A stretch of DNA of 13,069 nucleotides from Hyphomicrobiales bacterium (GTDB lineage: Bacteria > Pseudomonadota > Alphaproteobacteria > Rhizobiales > Beijerinckiaceae): the NCBI GenBank assembly GCA_027489835.1, contig JAIXZF010000178.1, positions 1 through 13,069 of the forward strand, written 5' to 3'. The notes beneath the pieces are model-generated. The model was not told the origin of the DNA, made no database searches, and saw only the letters and a list, made by a program, of their open reading frames with translations. Both the position numbers and the translations under genes were made by a program. How positions within the stretch are numbered: position 1 is the first letter of the stretch; every line of letters starts with the position of its first letter. Shown here one piece after another: positions 6,845-13,069 of the stretch.

Positions 6845-8592
6845 GCGTCGGCCTCCGCTCCGGCCAGCGCCCGCAGCGCGGCGGGCTCATGCCGGTTCGA
6901 AAACGCCTGGAAGCTCTCGTCCACTGCCGCCCGGTGCTCGACCCAGGCGCGCAGCAGCGCCTCGACGGCCGCCGGAGCGGCTTCCGCCGTGACGCCTTTC
7001 CACACTTCGCGCCCGATTCGGGCCTGATTGCCAAAGCCGCCGCCGACGACAATGTCGTAGCCGGCCACCGTGTCGCCCTCCTCGCCCACCGGCACCTTCG
7101 CGCCGATCAGGCCGATGTCACCGATGTAGTGCTGGGCGCAGGAATGGTGGCATCCGGTGAGGTGGACGTTCACCGGCTGGTCCAGCGTCAACCGCCCCTC
7201 GACATGGGCGGCGATCCTGAGCGCATCCTCCTTGGTGTGCGCCGCCGCGAACTTGCAGCCCGTCGCACCCGTGCAGGCCACGAGCCCCGCCTGCAGCGAG
7301 GTTGCGCGGGTTGACAGGCCCAGCGCCTCGATGCCGGAGGCGACACGTGGCACATCATCGGTGGCGATGCCCGAGAGCAGCAGGTTCTGCCAGACGGTCA
7401 GCCTGATGTCGCCATCGCCATGGGCCTTCGCTAGCGCCGCGAGCCCCCGCATCTGGTCGGTCGTCATCCTGCCGACCGGCAGCGCCACGCCCAGCCAGTT
7501 CAGCCCCGGCTGGCGCTGCGGTCTCGGGCCGATATGCGCGAGCCGGTCGAAGGGCGGGCGCGGCTCGACCTGAGCCTCATCGATGCGCTTGAGCGGACGG
7601 CCCAGCAGCGTCTCGGTTTCGGCGATGAAGCGGTCGAAGCCCCAGGCGTCGAGCACGTATTTCAACCGTGCCCTGGCCCGGTTGGTGCGGTCGCCATGGG
7701 CGATGAAGACGCGCACCATCGCGTCCGCCACCGCCGTGCAGTCCTCGCCCTTGCAGAACACGCCAGTGGGCCGCGCAAGGTCGCGATGGCCGGTGATGCC
7801 GCCGATGACGACGCGCCACCAGATGCCGGCATCGGAGCCGGCCGCGACCCTCACGGCCTGGAAACCGATGTCGTTGGTTTCCTCAAGGGTCGGGATGATG
7901 CCGCCGCCATCGAACGCCACGTTGAACTTGCGGGGCAGGCCATAGAGCGTGCGCTCGTTGAGGATGTGGAAATGCCATTCGCGGGCGAGCGGCCGCGTGT
8001 CGGCGATCTCCTGCGGATCGATGCCCGCCGTCGCCGAGCCCGTGACGTTGCGGATGTTATCGGCGCCCGAGCCGCGCGAGCACAGGCCGAGATCCTGGAT
8101 GGCTTCCAGCACGGGAATGGTCGCGTCCGCGCCGATCTCCCGGATCTGCAGATTGGCGCGGGTCGTGACATGGGCATAGGCGCCGCCATGGCGGTCCGCG
8201 ATGTCGGCCAGCCCCGCGAACTGGTGGGCGTTGAGGATGCCGTTGGGGATGCGCAGCCGGCACATGTAGCTGTTCTGGGCCGGCGCCACGTAGAACAGGC
8301 CGAAATAGCGCCAGCGGAAATTGTCCTCGGGCTTCGGGAACTCCGCACGCGCCGCCTGACCCTTCAGCCGTGAATAGGCGTCGAACGGGTGTTCGGCCCG
8401 CTTCCACTTCTCCTGGTCCACCAGCTTGCCGCCGCGCGCGGTGGTGCCATCCTGCGCCTTGGCGTGCAGCGCGTCGGGGCCCGTGGGCTCGGCCGCCGGC
8501 TTCGCGCCGCCACCTGCCAACCGCCCGGCCTGGATGCCGGAGACGAAGCCTTCGAGATAGCGCTTCTGGTCGGTCTCGAAATCGCCGCTCAT
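6841..8592 (-). CDS. nirA: NirA-family assimilatory nitrite reductase (siroheme, [4Fe-4S])
   Basis: A 583-aa enzyme of the nitrite/sulfite reductase hemoprotein family that reduces nitrite to ammonium with six electrons. C440 and C446 (C-x5-C) and C481 and C485 (C-x3-C in GCHHSCAQH) bind the [4Fe-4S] cluster coupled to siroheme. TTRANLQIRE at 143-152 and MCRLRIPNG at 110-118 are typical substrate and siroheme contacts of nitrite reductases. Two ferredoxin-like half-domains (about 90-160 and 360-430) each precede a 4Fe-4S/siroheme domain. The start is set at 8592 because the N-terminus MSGDF...KRYLEGF is typical of this family; a longer frame to 8667 adds an Arg/Pro-rich stretch that lies within the upstream gene. 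The ATG is one base after the upstream stop (TGAGATG). Residues 24-65 are low-complexity. Sulfite reductase is the alternative, but the nitrate operon context argues strongly for nitrite. Confidence 0.93.
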   Translation of the reverse strand: MSGDFETDQKRYLEGFVSGIQAGRLAGGGAKPAAEPTGPDALHAKAQDGTTARGGKLVDQEKWKRAEHPFDAYSRLKGQAARAEFPKPEDNFRWRYFGLFYVAPAQNSYMCRLRIPNGILNAHQFAGLADIADRHGGAYAHVTTRANLQIREIGADATIPVLEAIQDLGLCSRGSGADNIRNVTGSATAGIDPQEIADTRPLAREWHFHILNERTLYGLPRKFNVAFDGGGIIPTLEETNDIGFQAVRVAAGSDAGIWWRVVIGGITGHRDLARPTGVFCKGEDCTAVADAMVRVFIAHGDRTNRARARLKYVLDAWGFDRFIAETETLLGRPLKRIDEAQVEPRPPFDRLAHIGPRPQRQPGLNWLGVALPVGRMTTDQMRGLAALAKAHGDGDIRLTVWQNLLLSGIATDDVPRVASGIEALGLSTRATSLQAGLVACTGATGCKFAAAHTKEDALRIAAHVEGRLTLDQPVNVHLTGCHHSCAQHYIGDIGLIGAKVPVGEEGDTVAGYDIVVGGGFGNQARIGREVWKGVTAEAAPAAVEALLRAWVEHRAAVDESFQAFSNRHEPAALRALAGAEADA

Positions 8593-8593
8593 C

Positions 8594-9859
8594 TCACGCC
8601 GCCACTTGCAGCGCGGCGGCGGCTTCGGGCGCAGGCGTTTCGAGGGCGCCGCAATAGGCGCGCCCATGCACGAGCTCGCCCCGCACCGGGCCGATGTCGA
8701 CCGCGCGCCGGATGAGGTCGAGATACCACAGGCTGTCCTCGGCCTCCCCGACGAGCACGCAGCCGATCAGCTTTCCAGCCTTGATGACGAGCTTGCGGTA
8801 GACGCCGCCCGCACGGTCGTCGAGCGTCACGATCTCGGCGTCCGCATCGCCTTCGATCGCGCCGGCCGAGAACACGGGGACGCCCGAAACCTTGAGATTG
8901 GTCGCCAGCACGAGGCCTTCGAAGCGCCCCTCGCCGCCGCACAGCCGGCGCGCCAGCGCGTCGGCCTGCGCGTAAGCCGGCTCGACCAGCCCGTAGGCGA
9001 CGCCGCGATGCTCGGCGCATTCGCCGATGGCATGGAAACCCGGCAGGCTCGCCTGCATCGCATCGTCGATCAGGATGCCCCTCGCCACCGCGAGCCCCGC
9101 ATCCTTGGCGAGCGCCGCGTTGGGCCTGATGCCGACCGCCGCGACCACGACGTCAGCACTGAGGCTGCCGCCATCGGCGAAGGCGAGGCCCGTGGCCCGG
9201 TCGGTTCCCGTCACGGCGATGCTTTGGCGCCCGAGCGCGACCGCCACGCCCTTGCGTTCCAGCTCGCGCTTGAGCACGCGGGCAGCGCCGGCGTCGAGCT
9301 GCCGCTCCATCAGCCTGTCCATGACGTGCACGAGCGTGACCTTCGCCCCGCGCCGGGCAAGCCCGTGAGCCGCCTCGATGCCGAGAAGTCCGCCGCCGAT
9401 CACGGCGACGCGCTGGCCCTCGGCCGCGGCGCGCTCCATCGCCGCCACGTCGGCCAGATCGCGGAAGGTCATGACGCCGGGCAGGTCCATGCCCGGCAGC
9501 GGCAGGCGAACGGGCTCGGAGCCGGTCGCGAACACGCAACGGTCGAAACCGATGGCGAGGCCGGAGGCCAGCCGTGCCGTCCGATGGCTCGCGTCCACCG
9601 CGACCACCGGATCGCCCATGATCAGGCTCATGCCCCGTGCTTCGTGCCAGGCCACATCGCGCAGCGCTATATCGTCATGGCTAGCCTCGCCCGCCAGAAG
9701 CGCCGAGAGCAGCACCCGGTTATAGGCCGGCACAGGTTCGGCGCCGACGATGGTGACGGCGAAGGCGCCGGGGTCGAGCCGGTCCAGCGCGTCCACGAGC
9801 CGCGCCGCGGCCATGCCGTGGCCGATCACCAGCAGGCGTTCGCGGCGGCGCGCGGCCAT
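8594..9859 (-). CDS. NirB-like FAD/NAD(P)H oxidoreductase, probable electron-transfer subunit for nitrate or nitrite reductase
   Basis: A 421-aa flavoprotein matching the N-terminal half of the large subunit of NADH-nitrite reductase (NirB). FAD is bound by VIGHGMAAARLV (11-22) and by HAIGECAEH (276-284), the latter nearly identical to NirB. The NAD(P)-binding glycine loop is VIGGGLLGIEAA at 153-164. Residues about 325-400 form the C-terminal domain of rubredoxin-reductase-like flavoproteins (YRKLVI... at 354). The BFD [2Fe-2S] domain and the siroheme half of NirB are absent, so the protein cannot reduce nitrite alone. Klebsiella NasC, a small flavoprotein that feeds electrons to NasA, is the closest functional parallel I know. 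It starts 3 nt after the ATPase stop and ends one base before nirA, so it should be made together with both enzymes. Whether its acceptor is NasA or NirA is not settled by sequence. A nasC-like or nirB-like name is possible; I leave the symbol empty. Confidence 0.88.
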   Translation of the reverse strand: MAARRRERLLVIGHGMAAARLVDALDRLDPGAFAVTIVGAEPVPAYNRVLLSALLAGEASHDDIALRDVAWHEARGMSLIMGDPVVAVDASHRTARLASGLAIGFDRCVFATGSEPVRLPLPGMDLPGVMTFRDLADVAAMERAAAEGQRVAVIGGGLLGIEAAHGLARRGAKVTLVHVMDRLMERQLDAGAARVLKRELERKGVAVALGRQSIAVTGTDRATGLAFADGGSLSADVVVAAVGIRPNAALAKDAGLAVARGILIDDAMQASLPGFHAIGECAEHRGVAYGLVEPAYAQADALARRLCGGEGRFEGLVLATNLKVSGVPVFSAGAIEGDADAEIVTLDDRAGGVYRKLVIKAGKLIGCVLVGEAEDSLWYLDLIRRAVDIGPVRGELVHGRAYCGALETPAPEAAAALQVAA

Positions 9860-9862
9860 CGC

Positions 9863-10681
9863 TCAGGCCGCGATCGAGGGCGCCTTGTGGCGCGCATAGA
9901 GGAATTCGAGCACGCCGGCGCGGGCGTGGGTATAGGTCGGGTCCTCGACGAGGTCGAGCCGCTTGCGCGGCCGCTCCAGCGGCACCTCCATCACCTCGCC
10001 GATGGTCGCGGCCGGCCCGTTGGTCATCATCACGATGCGGTCGGAGAGCAGCACCGCCTCGTCCACGTCATGCGTGATCATGATCATGGTGTTCTTCAGC
10101 CGCGCATGGATCTCCATCACGCTATCCTGCAGATGCGCCCGCGTCAGCGCGTCGAGCGCGCCGAAAGGCTCGTCCAGCAGCAGGATCTTCGGCTCCATCG
10201 CGAGCGCCCGGGCGATGCCCACACGCTGCTTCATGCCGCCGGAGATTTCGGAAGGCCGCTTGTCGAGCGCATGCGTCATGTGGACGAGCGCGAGGTTGTG
10301 CCGGATCCAGGCATCGCGCTCGGCCCGACTTTTCCGCGAGCCGAACACCTTGTTCACCGCCAGCGCGACGTTCTCGTAGACCGTCAGCCAGGGCAGCAGC
10401 GAATGGTTCTGGAACACCACCGCGCGGTCGGGCCCGGGGCTGTTGACCTCCTGGTTCTCGAGCAGCACCGCTCCGCTCGAGACCGGCGTGAGGCCGGCGA
10501 TGATGTTGAGCAGGGTGGACTTGCCGCAGCCGGAATGGCCGATGATGGCGACATACTCTCCGTCCGCGATGGACAGGTTTATGTCGCGCAGCACCTCGGT
10601 GGAGCTCGCGCCGCGCTGGAAGCTCTTGGCGATGTGGTCGAGCTTGAGATAGGGCGCGTTGGTGACGTCGGGCCTGGACAT
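9863..10681 (-). CDS. nrtD: Nitrate ABC transporter ATP-binding protein
   Basis: A 272-aa ABC ATPase that powers nitrate import through NrtB. Walker A is GHSGCGKST at 48-56, the Q-loop is Q91 in VVFQNHSLLPWLT, the signature is ISGGMKQR at 146-153, Walker B is ILLLDEPFGALD at 166-177 with catalytic E171, and the switch histidine is H204. The SLLPWLTVYENV stretch is typical of the nitrate/taurine-type ATPases. The length fits NrtD rather than cyanobacterial NrtC, which carries an extra substrate-binding domain; many annotations would still call it nrtC or nasD. The start at 10681 is chosen because an AAGGA sits 6 nt upstream, right after the nrtB stop; a frame extending to 10819 lies inside nrtB and has a random Arg-rich sequence. 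One ATPase gene in the operon implies a homodimer. Confidence 0.93.
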   Translation of the reverse strand: MSRPDVTNAPYLKLDHIAKSFQRGASSTEVLRDINLSIADGEYVAIIGHSGCGKSTLLNIIAGLTPVSSGAVLLENQEVNSPGPDRAVVFQNHSLLPWLTVYENVALAVNKVFGSRKSRAERDAWIRHNLALVHMTHALDKRPSEISGGMKQRVGIARALAMEPKILLLDEPFGALDALTRAHLQDSVMEIHARLKNTMIMITHDVDEAVLLSDRIVMMTNGPAATIGEVMEVPLERPRKRLDLVEDPTYTHARAGVLEFLYARHKAPSIAA

Positions 10682-10687
10682 GGATGA

Positions 10688-10692
10688 TCCTT
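10688..10692 (-). promoter_or_regulatory. Ribosome binding site of nrtD
   Basis: AAGGA on the minus strand, abutting the TGA of nrtB and 6 nt before the ATG at 10681. It decides this start over the longer open frame. Confidence 0.8.
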
Positions 10693-11610
10693 TCAGGACG
10701 CCGCGGTGCCGCGGGTGACGAACCGGCCGGCCGCCGCCACGAACTTGTCGAGGATGAAGCCGACGAGGCCGATGTAGAGGAGCGCCACGACGATGTCGGG
10801 AAGGCGCGACGAGTTCCACGCATCCCAGATGAAGAAGCCGATGCCGACGCCGCCGGTGAGCATCTCCGCCGCCACGATGGCGAGCCAGGACAGGCCGATG
10901 CCGATCCTCAGGCCGGTGAAGATGTAGGGGGCGGCGCCCGGCAGCATGATCTTGAGGAAGAACTCGGCCGAGTTCAGCCTGAGCACAGCGGCGACGTTCC
11001 GGTAATCCTGCGGGATGTTGCGGATGCCGACGGCGGTGTTGATGATGATCGGCCAGATCGCCGTGATGAAGATCACGAAGATCGCCGAGGGGTTGGCGTC
11101 GCGGAAGGCCGCGAGGCTGATCGGCAGCCAGGCCAGCGGCGGCACCGTGCGCAGCACTTGGAAGACAGGGTCGAGCCCCCGCATCGCCCAGATCGACTGG
11201 CCGATGATCGAGCCGACCGCCACGCCCACCACCGCCGCAAGTCCGAAGCCGATGGCGACGCGCTGGAGCGAGGTCAGCACACGCCAGCCGAGCCCGATAT
11301 CCTGCGAGCCCGCCCAGTAGAAGGGCTGCAGGATGAGGTCATGGGCTTCCTTCCAGACCGTGCTGGGCGGCGGCAGAGTGGCGCCCGGCCCAGAGAAGGC
11401 CAGCTGCCAGATCAGCAGCAGCAGCGCCACGGTCAGCATGGGCGGCAGCACGCTCACCAGAATCCACGCGCCGAAGCGCCCCGCCTGCCGGCGCAGCGCC
11501 CCCTCCTCGGCCCGCTTCAGCGGAATGATCTCTGCCGTCTGCGGGCCGGGCTTGGGCTGGTCGGGCCGGACGCCGCCATCGATGGCGGTCTTCAGCTTCG
11601 CGGTCGCCAT
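10693..11610 (-). CDS. nrtB: Nitrate ABC transporter permease
   Basis: A 305-aa inner-membrane permease of the NrtB/SsuC/TauC type. About 48 hydrophilic residues form a cytoplasmic N-terminal extension. The first membrane helix is at about 49-71 and is followed by several more, including hydrophobic stretches near 117-138, 175-195 and 270-290. The cytoplasmic EAA-type loop that docks on the ATPase is visible as EFFLKIMLPGAAPYIFTGLR, at about 217-236. Sequence alone does not separate nitrate from related substrates such as cyanate, bicarbonate or sulfonates, but the flanking nrtA and the reductase genes make nitrate the clear choice. It follows nrtA after a 40-nt gap with a good ribosome binding site. 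Confidence 0.94.
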   Translation of the reverse strand: MATAKLKTAIDGGVRPDQPKPGPQTAEIIPLKRAEEGALRRQAGRFGAWILVSVLPPMLTVALLLLIWQLAFSGPGATLPPPSTVWKEAHDLILQPFYWAGSQDIGLGWRVLTSLQRVAIGFGLAAVVGVAVGSIIGQSIWAMRGLDPVFQVLRTVPPLAWLPISLAAFRDANPSAIFVIFITAIWPIIINTAVGIRNIPQDYRNVAAVLRLNSAEFFLKIMLPGAAPYIFTGLRIGIGLSWLAIVAAEMLTGGVGIGFFIWDAWNSSRLPDIVVALLYIGLVGFILDKFVAAAGRFVTRGTAAS

Positions 11611-11616
11611 GGCGTG

Positions 11617-11622
11617 CTCCTT
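11617..11622 (-). promoter_or_regulatory. Ribosome binding site of nrtB
   Basis: AAGGAG on the minus strand, 6 nt before the ATG at 11610, in the 40-nt gap after nrtA. It is a near-perfect match to the anti-Shine-Dalgarno sequence. Confidence 0.8.
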
Positions 11623-11650
11623 GTCGCGGGGTGTGCGGGGTCGCTCGGCG

Positions 11651-12982
11651 TCAGACCGCGGCGCGCTTGATCTTGAGCGACTTGAGGTAGCCCATGGGAT
11701 CGGCCGGATCGAACTTCACGCCGTCGAAGAAGGTCTCGACGCCGCGCGAGTCGCCGCTCGGAGCGTTGGCCACGCCGAGAGCCTTGGCCGCGGCGCTCCA
11801 CAGGTCAGAGCGGTTGGTGCGGTCCACCATGGCCTTGATGTCGGTGTTGGCGGGGAACTTCGCCCAGCGAATGTTCTCGGCCATGAACCAGGTGTCGAGG
11901 CTCTTCCAGGGATAGGAGCTCTCGCCGCTGGCGCCCCAGAACTTCATCGCGAGCTTGGGGTCGGTCACCTTGCGGCCATTGCCGTAGTTCACCTCGCCGC
12001 GCAGGCGCCCGATGATGTCGGCGACCGGCACGTTGAACCATTGCCGGCGGCTGAGGATCTCGGCCATCTCCTGCTTGTTCTCGGCCTTCTCGCACCACAT
12101 CTGCGCTTCCATCACGGCCATCAGGATGGCCTGGGTGGCGCGCGGATTGGCGTCGACGAAATCGGTGCGCATGCCGAGCACCTTCTCGGGATGCCGGTTC
12201 CAGATCTCGCCCGTGGTGCAGGCGGTGAAGCCGATGTTCTGGTTGACCAGCTGCTCGTTCCACGGCTCGCCGACGCAGAACACGTCCATGTTGCCGACCT
12301 TCATGTTCGCCACCATCTGCGGCGGCGGCACGACGATGACCTTGATGTCGCTGTCGGGGTCGATGCCGCCGGCCGCGAACCAGTAGCGGATCCAGAGGTC
12401 GTGCGTGCCGCCGGGGAAGGTCATCGCGGCGGTGAGCTCCTTGCCCTGCGCCTTCTTGGCGGCGAAAGCGGCCTTGAGCGGGCTGGAGTTCAGCCCGACG
12501 CCGAGGTCCTTGTACTCGTTGGAGACCGAGATCGCCTGGCAGTCCTCGTTGAGGTTCAGCAGGTTGTACATCGGCACGGGCACGTTGTTCGCCGTCACCG
12601 TGCCGGCCGTGTACATGTGGATCTTCGGCCGCAGCATGTGCGCGCCGTCGATGCCGTTGCGCGCGAGGCCGAGCGCGATGTTGTCGCGCGTCGCGCCCCA
12701 ACTCGCCTGCCGGGCGATGTCCATGTCGGGCAGGCCGTGCTTGGTGTAGAAGCCCTTCTCCTTGGCGATGATCAGCGGCGCCGCATCCGTGAGCGCGATG
12801 TAGCCGAGCTTGGTGCCCTTGACCTCGGGCCCAGCCCCCTGAGCGAAGGCGCCGCCGGGCAACGCTAAGCGGGCCGCGGCCAGCAGGCCGGCCGCCCCGA
12901 CGAGAACGGTGCGGCGGTTGACGTGGCCGGCCTCGGAGGAGGCAGCCTGGACGGCGGGGGTCTCGGAAGCTTCGCTGTTCAT
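11651..12982 (-). CDS. nrtA: Tat-exported nitrate-binding protein of the ABC transporter
   Basis: A 443-aa substrate-binding protein of the NrtA/CmpA family that captures nitrate in the periplasm and delivers it to NrtB. The N-terminus has a twin-arginine signal: R23-R24 in VNRRTVLVG, a hydrophobic stretch to about 42, and a likely cleavage after AFA at 45-47. The absence of a lipobox cysteine suggests a soluble periplasmic protein. Residues W95, Q149, H194 and K267 fall where Synechocystis NrtA has its nitrate contacts W102, Q155, H196 and K269 (aligned from memory), which favours nitrate over bicarbonate. VGEPWNEQ at 237-244 is also typical of the family. The start at 12982 is chosen for its AAGGA 6 nt upstream; a further in-frame ATG at 13021 lacks a ribosome binding site and would add 13 residues. 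This is the first gene of the operon. Confidence 0.94.
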   Translation of the reverse strand: MNSEASETPAVQAASSEAGHVNRRTVLVGAAGLLAAARLALPGGAFAQGAGPEVKGTKLGYIALTDAAPLIIAKEKGFYTKHGLPDMDIARQASWGATRDNIALGLARNGIDGAHMLRPKIHMYTAGTVTANNVPVPMYNLLNLNEDCQAISVSNEYKDLGVGLNSSPLKAAFAAKKAQGKELTAAMTFPGGTHDLWIRYWFAAGGIDPDSDIKVIVVPPPQMVANMKVGNMDVFCVGEPWNEQLVNQNIGFTACTTGEIWNRHPEKVLGMRTDFVDANPRATQAILMAVMEAQMWCEKAENKQEMAEILSRRQWFNVPVADIIGRLRGEVNYGNGRKVTDPKLAMKFWGASGESSYPWKSLDTWFMAENIRWAKFPANTDIKAMVDRTNRSDLWSAAAKALGVANAPSGDSRGVETFFDGVKFDPADPMGYLKSLKIKRAAV

Positions 12983-12988
12983 GGGTCG

Positions 12989-12994
12989 TCCTTC
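12989..12994 (-). promoter_or_regulatory. Ribosome binding site of nrtA
   Basis: GAAGGA on the minus strand, 6 nt before the ATG at 12982. It supports this start over the upstream in-frame ATG at 13021. Confidence 0.75.
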
Positions 12995-13036
12995 GCCTTG
13001 CAGGACCGCCCGCCTGGGCATGGTCCGGATCGCCGG

Positions 13037-13069
13037 AAAAACAAAAAAGGCCGCGCGCGAGACGGAGAG
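13037..13069 (-). terminator. 3' half of an intrinsic terminator in front of nrtA (partial, cut by window edge)
   Basis: On the minus strand a GC-rich stretch GTCTCGCGCGCGGCC (13063-13049) runs straight into T6-G-T5 (13048-13037), the form of the descending arm and U-tract of an intrinsic terminator. The ascending arm would lie beyond 13069. It sits about 55 nt before the nrtA start, on the same strand, and no promoter-like sequence is visible between it and the gene. It may be the terminator of an upstream gene, or a conditional terminator in the nrtA leader of the kind that NasT/ANTAR regulators control. Only half of the structure is visible. Confidence 0.5.

Noticed and set aside
5132..7027. 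A 631-codon plus-strand open frame opposite the CysJ-like gene
   Set aside because: Same reason: antisense to a clear gene, and no domain or plausible ribosome binding site.
8606..10687. A 693-codon open frame on the plus strand opposite the flavoprotein and nrtD
   Set aside because: It is a high-GC shadow of conserved minus-strand genes, with biased Arg/His/Asp/Gln composition and no recognisable motif.
11333..12868. A 511-codon plus-strand open frame opposite nrtA and nrtB
   Set aside because: It spans the nrtB-nrtA junction on the wrong strand, and its sequence is compositional noise.
13024..13037. Small inverted repeat TCCGG-ATCG-CCGGA in the nrtA leader
   Set aside because: A 5-bp stem in GC-rich DNA is expected by chance, and no known operator matches it.
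1..13069. CRISPR arrays, tRNA or rRNA genes, insertion sequences, phage or defence genes
   Set aside because: I saw no repeat arrays, transposase motifs, terminal inverted repeats or RNA gene signatures. The window is almost fully covered by metabolic genes.

Overview
The window is about 13 kb of very GC-rich DNA and carries a complete assimilatory nitrate-reduction operon on the minus strand. The operon reads from the right edge towards the left: nrtA, nrtB, an nrtD-type ATPase, a NirB-like flavoprotein, nirA, a CysJ-like reductase, nasA and cysG. A separate minus-strand gene for a stand-alone EAL-domain protein follows. At the left edge is the last 36 codons of an unidentified plus-strand gene. 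The GC content, the style of the proteins (Tat-exported NrtA, 583-aa NirA-family nitrite reductase, the alphaproteobacterial style of CysG) and the gene order suggest an alphaproteobacterium of the order Hyphomicrobiales (Rhizobiales). The genus cannot be fixed from the sequence alone.

Layout from left to right: 1-111, C-terminal end of an unknown plus-strand gene. 140-163, a hairpin terminator lying between that gene and the convergent EAL gene. 223-996, EAL gene (minus). 997-1114, intergenic. 1115-2554, cysG. 2568-5246, nasA. 5246-6844, CysJ-like NADPH reductase. 6841-8592, nirA. 8594-9859, NirB-like FAD/NAD(P)H oxidoreductase. 9863-10681, nrtD-type ATPase. 10693-11610, nrtB. 11651-12982, nrtA. 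12983-13069, leader DNA containing what looks like the 3' half of an intrinsic terminator. No gap exceeds 300 bases.

How the genes work together: NrtA binds nitrate in the periplasm, and NrtB with the ATPase imports it. Cytoplasmic NasA (molybdopterin, [4Fe-4S], C-terminal [2Fe-2S]) reduces nitrate to nitrite, and NirA (siroheme, [4Fe-4S]) reduces nitrite to ammonium. CysG makes the siroheme for NirA. Two flavoproteins supply electrons: a NirB-type NAD(P)H dehydrogenase without its siroheme half, and a CysJ-type NADPH reductase whose flavodoxin domain is absent and replaced by a four-cysteine iron-sulfur module. Stops and starts from the ATPase to cysG overlap or lie within 13 nt, so these genes are probably translationally coupled.

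The core pathway is well known. The parts worth a second look are the unusual electron-supply proteins, a NirB-like tail on NasA that resembles a segment of the neighbouring flavoprotein, and the probable conditional terminator in front of nrtA.
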